From CAZRQL01 sp964602415 (GTDB lineage Bacteria > Bacteroidota > Bacteroidia > Cytophagales > Flammeovirgaceae): a stretch of DNA of 37,446 bases. Of this stretch, positions 1 through 7,892 are shown in pieces (positions within the stretch are counted from its first letter, which is position 1; every line of letters starts with the position of its first letter). The position numbers and the translations under genes are program-made. The stretch covers positions 1 to 37,446 of the forward strand of contig CAZRQL010000028.1 in NCBI GenBank assembly GCA_964602415.1. Reading direction: 5' to 3'. Under the pieces are notes generated by a model. The model did no database searches. It was not told where the DNA came from and saw only the letters and a list, made by a program, of their open reading frames with translations.

Positions 1-2139
1 CACTTATTTGAGAAAGACACGTTGCTATAGATTGAGTTCTCGGTTCACGAACTGAAAGAAGAATTTGAGAAGCGACCGAAACTTTTTAAAATACAAATTT
101 CACTTGATGATATTGAGGACACCCTGTTTTACCTTTCAAGGATTGATGCAATCAAAATTGAAGGAGGGTTTCTCGTTGTCCATAATAAACTGACAATTGA
201 ACGAATTGAACAAGACAACAAGAAACGATATAAGGTTGAAAATTATCAGAAGCTGAGTCAGTTCTACGAAAACAAAGTGCAACAAATCCACATTGTTGGT
301 GAATATGCAAAGAAGATGATTAACGACTACAAAGATGCTTTGCAGTTTGTAGAGGATTATTTCCAACTCAATTATCAATCTTTTATTAATAAGTATTTCA
401 AAGGAAGCAGACACAATGAAATTAAACGCAATTTAACACCTACTAAGTTCAGGCAACTTTTCGGAGAACTTTCACCAATGCAATTAAAAATCATAAACGA
501 CAACGAAACTAAATATATTGTTGTAGCGGCAGGACCCGGAAGTGGAAAAACCAGAGTATTGGTTCATAAATTGGCTTCTTTTCTTTTGATGGAAGATGTG
601 AAGTATGAACAACTACTTATGCTGACTTTCTCAAGAGCAGCAGCAACAGAATTCAAGAAGCGTTTGCTAAAGTTAATTGGAAACGCAGCAAATTACACAG
701 AGATAAAAACCTTTCACTCCTACTGCTTTGACTTGTTAGGCAAGGTTGGAAGTTTAGAAAAGTCTGATGTGATTTTGAAAAAGGCGATTGAGAAGATCAA
801 GAACAAAGAAGTAGAAACTAACCGAATCACCAAAACAGTTTTGGTGATTGACGAAGCACAGGATATGGATGAAGATGAATACAATCTGATAAATGCTTTG
901 ATGGAGCAAAACGAAGAAATGAGAGTAATTGCAGTTGGTGATGATGACCAAAACATTTATGAGTTCAGAGGAGCAAGTGCAAAATATCTTGAACAATTTA
1001 TTGAGGTTAACAAAGCAGTCAAATATGAATTGGTTGAAAATTACAGGAGCAAAAGCAACCTTGTTGAATTCACGAATCAGTTTGTAACAAGAATTCGCCA
1101 CCGATTAAAAGAAACTCCAATTATTGCGAAGCAAACTGACAATGGAAGAATAAAATTGGTTCGTTATCAAAACGGAAATCTAATTACTCCGCTTGTGCAT
1201 GACATAATCAAAACGGGGCTTACAGGAACTACTTGTGTGCTTACCAAAACGAATGATGAAGCATTGCAAATCACAGGACTGCTTTTGAAACATGGCATAC
1301 AAGCAAAGTTGATTCAAACGAATGATGGGTTTAGTTTGTATAATATGCTGGAGGTTAGATTTTTTTTAAGCCAGTTGAATTTAGCTGATGATATTTTCAT
1401 AATCAGTGATGATATGTGGGAAAATGCTAAGCAGGAATTGATAAATAGGTTTCGCAATAGCACAAAGTTGGAAGTATGCAACAACATCATTAAAGATTTT
1501 GAAGCGACAAATCCTAAGAAGAAATACAAATCTGATTTTGAAGTTTTCATTCATGAATCCAAGTTGGAAGATTTCTTCAATGAGAACGGTGAAACAATTT
1601 TTGTTTCAACCATTCACAAAGCCAAGGGCAAAGAGTTTGACAATGTTTTCCTAATGCTTGAAAATTTCAACCCTGCAACAGATGAAGCAAGACGGCAGTT
1701 ATATGTTGCAATGACAAGAGCAAAGCAGAACCTGACTATTCACTTAAACTCAAATTATCTTGACAATCTGAAAGCAGAAAATTTAGAACGAGTTGATGAC
1801 AGAGAAATTTATTTACCACCAAACGATATGTTAATGCACTTGACATTTAAAGATGTTTGGCTTGACTACTTCATCAACAAACAATATTTGGTTTCTCAAC
1901 TTACAAGTGATGATCCTTTGACTTTGAACGGAGATGAATGCTTGAATTCAAAGGGACAATCAGTTTTGAAATTCTCACAGCAGTTTGTCAGACAAATCGA
2001 AACGATGAAAGAAAGAAACTATGAACTGAAAAGTGCGAAAGTGAACTTCATTGTTTATTGGCTCAAAGAAGGAGCAGAACAGGAAGTGAAAATAATTTTG
2101 CCGGAATTACATTTTGAAAGGATGACTAATTCAATATAG
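1..2139 (+). CDS. RecQ-UvrD fusion helicase, 3' part, interrupted by an in-frame stop
   Basis: The 5' end lies beyond the left edge. Reading frame 1 is open from base 1 to 2139 except for a TAG at 28-30. Residues coded at about 31-300 resemble the winged-helix end of RecQ-type helicases (GGFLVVHNKLTIERIE, then NKVQQIHIVGEYAKKM). A UvrD/Rep-like superfamily 1 helicase follows. Numbered from the GTG at 277, it shows a Q-motif-like LSPMQLKII (65-73), Walker A AAGPGSGKT (84-92), motif II IDEAQDM (191-197), motif III GDDDQNIYEFRGA (about 221-233), motif IV VENYRS, a TIHKAKGKEFDNVFL segment and motif VI YVAMTRAKQNL. RecQ-UvrD fusions are known in Bacteroidota and probably act in DNA repair or recombination. 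The GTG at 277 is an unlikely start because homologous-looking sequence continues upstream and there is no ATG or GTG between 31 and 277. The gene is therefore either a pseudogene by point mutation or carries a sequence error. Its base composition is more A+T-rich than the next genes. Family call confident; intactness uncertain. Confidence 0.85.
28..30 (+). other. In-frame TAG stop inside the RecQ-UvrD helicase frame
   Basis: The frame reads HLFEKDTLL, then TAG, then IEFSVHELKEEFEKRPKLF, with helicase-like sequence on both sides in the same frame. A single substitution (for example from CAG or AAG) would explain it. It could be a true nonsense mutation or an assembly error. Confidence 0.75.
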
Positions 2140-2428
2140 CCTACCCAAATAGTTAGTTTTATCTAAGTCCGACCCTTGCCCAAGCCTTTGTTTGATATTT
2201 ATATGGATTAAGCAATAGGCATAAGCATCATCTACGGTTTAAATTGTTGAAAATAGCCCGTCGCTAACAGTGCATTCATTCCACAGGGACGGCATGTTCT
2301 GAATAAAGGATTAGAAAAATTTCTATCGTGTAATTCAAAGTAAACGAACCAACAACCACACAAAAAATTATTCCCAAATTACCTCAGTTATAGGGAACAA
2401 ATTTTAGCTTTGCAAAAAGTCTCCCCTC
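2140..2428. other. Intergenic region between helicase and alpha-2-macroglobulin genes
   Basis: A 289-base stretch with no supported ORF, RNA gene or strong hairpin. Its only recognisable element is the -7-like motif at 2405-2412 that belongs to the next gene. It also marks the step from the A+T-rich helicase to the more G+C-rich envelope genes. Confidence 0.5.
2405..2412 (+). promoter_or_regulatory. Bacteroidota -7 promoter element (TAGCTTTG)
   Basis: TAGCTTTG matches the TAnnTTTG consensus of the Bacteroidota primary sigma factor and ends 16 bases before the ATG at 2429. I see no clear TTG -33 element at the right distance, so this is a partial match. Confidence 0.5.
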
Positions 2429-5400
2429 ATGAAACAGTTCCTTGCGCTTGTGTTGGTTTTATTGGTTGGCTGCTCAAAGTTCGACTCCAATACCGTTAAA
2501 ATCGTTTACAAAAATTTTGGCAATGAGATAGAAACCCAACAGAACTTAGTCTTTGAGTTCAACCAAGCCCTTGCGCCAAAGGGAATGGTCGGCGAGTGGC
2601 ACGACAAGGCCTATTTCAGCCTCAAACCCGAAGTCAAAGGCTCTTTTCGTTGGGAAAGCCCCACAAAACTTGTCTTTTCACCCGCCGCAGGCTTCAACCC
2701 CGACACCGACTACCAACTCAGCTTCAGCAGCGCGATGGTAGAAGGTACAGATTTCAGACTGGAAAAACAGTCCATAGGTTTTCACACGGCCTACTTGGAC
2801 TTGGCGGCAGTAGAGGTATTTTGGGCGGCAGATGCCACCAATCAGCCGGTTTTATCAGCCTGGTTGGGATTCAACTACAGCATCAACCCAACGGATTTGC
2901 AGCACTTGCTCAACATCAAAACCAAAGACAAAAAGTTTGATTTTCAAATTCTTTCTACTTCTGTATCCAGTGTCGTCAGGGTGGCTGTGTTGGGGGCAGC
3001 CAAAGAGGCTTTGGAAAATGAAGTATTGAACATAACCATCAACAAAGGCTTAAGCACCGTAAGCGGTAGCCGAAAGTCGGAAGAGCTTAGCTTCAAAAGT
3101 ATCGTACCCGAAAAAGAAAAATTCCAGATTTTAGCCATTGAAGCCCAACAAATAGAAGGAGAAAATGCCATCCGCGTAACCGCCAACCAAGCCATAGGAA
3201 CGCCGCAAATAGAAAAAGAAGTATCGTTGGGGGGAATGAATTTCACTGTCGAGCGCACAGAAAACGGCTTTATCATCAAAGGCAATTTCTCAAAGTCTGC
3301 CAACGTAACCATCAAAAAAACATTAAAAGGTATATTCGGAGGCAGTTTGGAGGCCGATGTGATGCAAAGTTTGGTATTCGATGAGCCGCGCCCTTTTGTG
3401 GGATTTGCCGAAAAAGGAAACTACCTCTCTACGCGCGGCTTTAAAAACGTGGCCTTAAGGATAACCGGAATCCAAAAAATCAGGGTGCAGATTTACAAAA
3501 TATACGCAAACAACATCATGCACTACCTCAGGGCTTCCAACCAAATAAGCAACTACTACAACTACGATGACGGCGGCTACAGCGAACAAGAAAGCGATTA
3601 TTATTACTCGTATCTTGATTACAGCCAATACGGGGACTTGGTTCACGAACAAAACATCGCCGTCAAAAGCCTCAAACGCTCTTCGGGATTGTACCTGTTG
3701 AACCTGGACTTTGAACACAACCGCGACTACAAAGGAGTATATGCCATCAAAGTATCCAACTACGACGAGCAATACACCAACGACTCAAGGATGGTTTCAT
3801 TGAGCGATATAGGGCTAATGGCCAAAAAGTCAGACGATGAAATCACCGTTTTTGCTCATTCTATCCACAGCGCGCAGCCGCTTTCGGGAGTAGAGCTTAC
3901 CCTGATAAGCAGCAACAACCAAGAGGTTTACAGTTTGAAAACCCAACCCGACGGCATAGCGCGTTTCAGCGATTTGAAAGCCAAAACCTTTGGTTTTGAG
4001 GTCAAAATGATAGCGGCAAGACAAGGCGACGAGTTTACCATGATGCACTTTTTGCAGACCAAAGTGGGCACAGAAGGGTTTGGGTTGGGAGGGCTGGTTT
4101 CCAATGCCGCCAACTTGCAAGCCTTCGTCTATGGCGAGCGCGAACTCTACCGCCCAGGCGAAACCCTCAACTTGCGCACCATCGTAAGAGACCAACGCTG
4201 GCAACCCATTGCCGATATACCCGTCAAAATCAGACTTCTTGACCCCGTAGGCAAAGAATTTACTTCCCGCAAAGGTATTTTGACCAAAGAGGGCAGTTTT
4301 ACCACTGCCATAGCTATGCCCGCCGCAGCCCTCACCGGGCAGTACACCGCCGAAGTACTCTCAGCCAACAATATAATATTGGGCAGCAAAGGTATTTTTG
4401 TGGAAGAGTTTATGCCCGACAGAATCAAAGTCGAAGGCCGCAGCTCTAAAACCAAACTCAAAAGCGGCGAAACCGCCCAATTTGACATAGAAGTGTACAA
4501 CCTGTTTGGCCCGCCCGCCGTAGGCAGAAAAGTAGAAGTCAGCTACTCCCTCATATCCAAACCCTTTTCACCTAAAGGCTTCAAAGACTACAATTTCAAC
4601 TTTGTAGGCTACGGCTCGCAAGCAGCCAACGACTTGAGCTTTCAAACACTTACCACCGACGAAAAAGGAGCGGTCTCTTCAAGTTTCACTTTTGATGCCC
4701 GCAACACAGGCCTCTACAATGTGGCGGCTTTTATTGTGGCATTTGACGAAACAGGCAGACCCGTGCGCCGAAAAATCACCACGCAAGGCGTATCTCAACA
4801 GGTGTTTTTGGGTATGCAAAACCGTCCGAGCTACATCAGGACGCGCTCATCGTATCCTGTGGCGGTAGTGGCTTTGGATGAAAGCGAAAACGTACTCAAT
4901 AGCGTAGAAATAGAATACAAAATCATTCGCTATCGGTGGACTTCGGTGTTGGAGCAAGACGATTACGGACGCTACCGCTATGTGTCCCAACGAAAAGAAG
5001 AATCCGTCAAAAGCCAACGCCTGACCATAGGGGGGGCTTCCACCACCCTGCCCTTTTTGCCCGAAACGCCTGGCGAGTATGAGCTAAGGGTCGCAAGAGC
5101 AGGAGACGAATCGCACTACCTGAGCCAATTTTTCTATGCCTACGAATGGGGCAGCCCCGCCGAAAGTGCCTCTTACCAAATCAACAAAGAAGGTAAAATC
5201 ATCATAGAAACCGACAAACCCAACTACAATGTGGGCGAAGATGCCCTGTTGCGATTCAAAATCCCATTTGACGGCAGGCTCATCGTAACGGTAGAGCGGG
5301 AGAAATTGCAAAAACATTTTGTCATTGATACCAAAGATGCCGATGCCATTCAAAAGCTCAAAATAGATGCCGACATGCTGCCCAATGCCTACATCACGGC

Positions 5401-7804
5401 TACCCTGATACGCCCCATCCAAGACAACAGCCTGCCCGTAACTGTAGCCCACGGTTTTCTCAATATTGTTGTCAATGAGCCTTCGCGCCGCATAGATCCC
5501 AAAATTACTACCGTTGAAAACTCCCGTTCGGGTGTTGAGCAGCAGGTTACTGTCCAAACAGGTATAGCCGGAGCGGAAGTAACAATCGCCGTGGTGGACG
5601 AAGGAATTTTGCAAATCAAAAATACCAAAACCCCTGACCCTTACGGATTCTTTTACCAAACTCGGGCTCTTGGCGTAGCGACTTATGACATTTATTCAAG
5701 GGTGTTCAATGAGTACCGTCCTCAAGCCTCGGCTTTTGGGTCTGACTTTGCGGAGCTGGGCAAAAGACTCAACCCTTTTCAAAACCGCCGTGTCAAGCCG
5801 GTGTCTTTTTGGAGTGGCAACCTGATAGCCGACTCGCGCGGTACGGCATCTTTCAAGTTTGTCTTACCGGAGGGCTTCAGCGGACAAGTCAGGGTTATGG
5901 CCGTAGCCTCCAAAGGACACTCTTTTGGCTCTGCCGAAAAAAACATGATGGTGGCCGATCCTGTGGTGGTGAGCTATGGGCTGCCCCGATTCCTTGCACC
6001 GGGCGACCAAACCATCATCCCCGCCACTTTGACCAACACCACCAAAAATACGCTTTCGGGCAAAGCCTACATCTCTGTCGAAGGGCCATTGGAAATTGTT
6101 GAAAATACCTCAGCTTCTCTGTCTCTATCTGCCAACGCGGAAAACAGAACCAACTTCAGCATCAGAGCCAAAAAACAACTCGGCGAAGGTAAAGTAACCG
6201 TTTGGTTTGAAAATGGTAAAGAAAAATTCAAACAAGAACTGGAAATCACCGTGCGCCCGGCCACTACCCTGACCAAATACAGCGGCGCAGGAGAAGCCAC
6301 TTCTGCCGTAGAACTTGATATGGCTAAGGGCTTAATCAGCAGCAAAGCCAAGTTGCTCATCAGCCAAATGCCTGTCGCTTCGCTTGCGCCTCTGCTGGTT
6401 GAGTTGGTGCAATACCCCTACGGTTGCTTGGAGCAAAGCATTTCGGCGGCTTTTCCCCAACTGTATGTCAAGGAGTTGTACCAAGCCATTTATCCCAATT
6501 CCGAAAAATTTGCCTCCGCTGACTACAACGTACAAGAAGCCATCAACAAAATCAAAACCATGCAACGCTACGACGGCTCGCTGTCTTATTGGCCGGGGGG
6601 CGAATACGCAAATCTTTGGGCTACCGTTTATGCAACCCATTTTTTGGCGGAAGCCCAAAAAGCCGGCTACGAAGTAGAACAAGAATTTCTCAATAGGTTG
6701 TACAATTTTTTGAGCCAAAATGCCCGTTCACGCAACGCACAAGAGTATTTTTATGAAGAAGACGGCAAACTCCAAACCCGCAAATACATACCCCGCGAGG
6801 CCATTTACAGCCTCTACGTCTTGGCGGTTGCCGGAAAGGCAGACCGCTCTGCCATGAATTACTATTCGCAGCGCAAGGAACAGATTTCACCTGAGGGCTT
6901 GTATTTGCTGGCAGCGGCGTACCGACTCATCGGCGACCAAGGCAGTGCCCGCAGGTTGCAGCCCAACTCTTTGCCCAAATTGCGCAGCGCAACCCAAAGC
7001 GGCGGCGATTTCGGTTCTTATGTTAGAGACCTTGCCTTGATGCTCAATACATTGATGGAAACCGACCCCAAGAGTGCGCAGATACCTTCACTTATTAAGG
7101 AATTGACAGACGAATTGTCCCGTCGGGAAAGCTATCTTTACTCTACACAAGAAAAAGCCTTTACCTTGCTCGCACTGGGCAAAGCAGCAAAGAGCCGTGC
7201 CCAAACCGCCGGCAAAGCCACCATCACAGCCAATGGCAAGACCTTAGCCCAATTCGTGAGCGGCTCTTTGATACTCGACAAGCAAATAGCCGGACAAAAA
7301 ATCAACATCGTCCCACAGGGCGGATCGGTATTTTATTATTGGGAACTGGAAGGTTTGCCCGAAAGCGGACAAATGCCCATCGTGGACAACAATTTGACGG
7401 TGAGAAGGGAATTTTTCACCCGCAATGGACAGAGAATCAGTGATTTCAATTTCAAACAAAATGACCTTGTCGTTGTACAACTGACCATCCAATCCAATGG
7501 CAAAAACATTGACAACGTGGTCATTACCGATATTTTGCCGGCGGCCTTTGAAATAGAAAACCCCCGCCTTTCGGAAAGCATGGAATTTGACTGGATTAAA
7601 GACCGCTACTTGTATCAAAATATTGACATAAGAGACGACAGGATCAATTTCTTTACGATGGCTTCGCCCAACCCAAAAAATTACTATTACACGGTGAGGG
7701 TGGTGAGCAGAGGAGAATTTGTGCTCGGTCCGGTGGCTGCCGATGCCATGTACAACGCCGACTACCGCTCTTACCACGGCGGCGGAACGGTCAGGGTAGA
7801 ATAA
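2429..7804 (+). CDS. Bacterial alpha-2-macroglobulin family lipoprotein (YfhM-like)
   Basis: Protein of 1791 residues, somewhat longer than E. coli YfhM. The N-terminus MKQFLALVLVLLVGCSKFD is a lipoprotein signal with a GC lipobox, so the protein is probably anchored in the periplasm. The middle contains the repeated beta-sandwich (MG) pattern of the family, including the typical YGERELYRPGETLNLRTIVRD segment near residue 570. The thioester motif CLEQ (Cys1333-Gln1336, bases 6425-6436, in PYGCLEQ) is intact. An alpha-helical thioester domain and a C-terminal receptor-binding-like domain follow. The family is thought to trap proteases covalently to protect the cell envelope. A Tyr/Asp-rich low-complexity insert lies at about residues 369-405. 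The usual partner pbpC (penicillin-binding protein 1C) is not adjacent here; the next gene is AsmA-like. Family assignment is very secure; the physiological target is unknown. Confidence 0.93.
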   Translation: MKQFLALVLVLLVGCSKFDSNTVKIVYKNFGNEIETQQNLVFEFNQALAPKGMVGEWHDKAYFSLKPEVKGSFRWESPTKLVFSPAAGFNPDTDYQLSFSSAMVEGTDFRLEKQSIGFHTAYLDLAAVEVFWAADATNQPVLSAWLGFNYSINPTDLQHLLNIKTKDKKFDFQILSTSVSSVVRVAVLGAAKEALENEVLNITINKGLSTVSGSRKSEELSFKSIVPEKEKFQILAIEAQQIEGENAIRVTANQAIGTPQIEKEVSLGGMNFTVERTENGFIIKGNFSKSANVTIKKTLKGIFGGSLEADVMQSLVFDEPRPFVGFAEKGNYLSTRGFKNVALRITGIQKIRVQIYKIYANNIMHYLRASNQISNYYNYDDGGYSEQESDYYYSYLDYSQYGDLVHEQNIAVKSLKRSSGLYLLNLDFEHNRDYKGVYAIKVSNYDEQYTNDSRMVSLSDIGLMAKKSDDEITVFAHSIHSAQPLSGVELTLISSNNQEVYSLKTQPDGIARFSDLKAKTFGFEVKMIAARQGDEFTMMHFLQTKVGTEGFGLGGLVSNAANLQAFVYGERELYRPGETLNLRTIVRDQRWQPIADIPVKIRLLDPVGKEFTSRKGILTKEGSFTTAIAMPAAALTGQYTAEVLSANNIILGSKGIFVEEFMPDRIKVEGRSSKTKLKSGETAQFDIEVYNLFGPPAVGRKVEVSYSLISKPFSPKGFKDYNFNFVGYGSQAANDLSFQTLTTDEKGAVSSSFTFDARNTGLYNVAAFIVAFDETGRPVRRKITTQGVSQQVFLGMQNRPSYIRTRSSYPVAVVALDESENVLNSVEIEYKIIRYRWTSVLEQDDYGRYRYVSQRKEESVKSQRLTIGGASTTLPFLPETPGEYELRVARAGDESHYLSQFFYAYEWGSPAESASYQINKEGKIIIETDKPNYNVGEDALLRFKIPFDGRLIVTVEREKLQKHFVIDTKDADAIQKLKIDADMLPNAYITATLIRPIQDNSLPVTVAHGFLNIVVNEPSRRIDPKITTVENSRSGVEQQVTVQTGIAGAEVTIAVVDEGILQIKNTKTPDPYGFFYQTRALGVATYDIYSRVFNEYRPQASAFGSDFAELGKRLNPFQNRRVKPVSFWSGNLIADSRGTASFKFVLPEGFSGQVRVMAVASKGHSFGSAEKNMMVADPVVVSYGLPRFLAPGDQTIIPATLTNTTKNTLSGKAYISVEGPLEIVENTSASLSLSANAENRTNFSIRAKKQLGEGKVTVWFENGKEKFKQELEITVRPATTLTKYSGAGEATSAVELDMAKGLISSKAKLLISQMPVASLAPLLVELVQYPYGCLEQSISAAFPQLYVKELYQAIYPNSEKFASADYNVQEAINKIKTMQRYDGSLSYWPGGEYANLWATVYATHFLAEAQKAGYEVEQEFLNRLYNFLSQNARSRNAQEYFYEEDGKLQTRKYIPREAIYSLYVLAVAGKADRSAMNYYSQRKEQISPEGLYLLAAAYRLIGDQGSARRLQPNSLPKLRSATQSGGDFGSYVRDLALMLNTLMETDPKSAQIPSLIKELTDELSRRESYLYSTQEKAFTLLALGKAAKSRAQTAGKATITANGKTLAQFVSGSLILDKQIAGQKINIVPQGGSVFYYWELEGLPESGQMPIVDNNLTVRREFFTRNGQRISDFNFKQNDLVVVQLTIQSNGKNIDNVVITDILPAAFEIENPRLSESMEFDWIKDRYLYQNIDIRDDRINFFTMASPNPKNYYYTVRVVSRGEFVLGPVAADAMYNADYRSYHGGGTVRVE

Positions 7805-7862
7805 ACCACCTGCAACAGACATTCCAAATAATTAAGTACAAAAAACTGAAACAGGTTTTCAT

Positions 7863-7870
7863 TATCTTTG
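7863..7870 (+). promoter_or_regulatory. Bacteroidota -7 promoter element (TATCTTTG)
   Basis: Perfect TAnnTTTG match 22 bases before the ATG at 7893, in the 88-base gap after the alpha-2-macroglobulin gene. It suggests the AsmA-like gene can be transcribed independently. No good TTG -33 element is visible. Confidence 0.5.
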
Positions 7871-7892
7871 TCCTAAATTAACAAAACCGAAT

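Noticed and set aside
5084..5659. 191-residue ORF on the minus strand
   Set aside because: It lies wholly inside the alpha-2-macroglobulin gene, has no recognisable motif and is an opposite-frame shadow.
7244..7822. 192-residue ORF on the minus strand
   Set aside because: Shadow of the alpha-2-macroglobulin 3' end; composition follows the sense gene.
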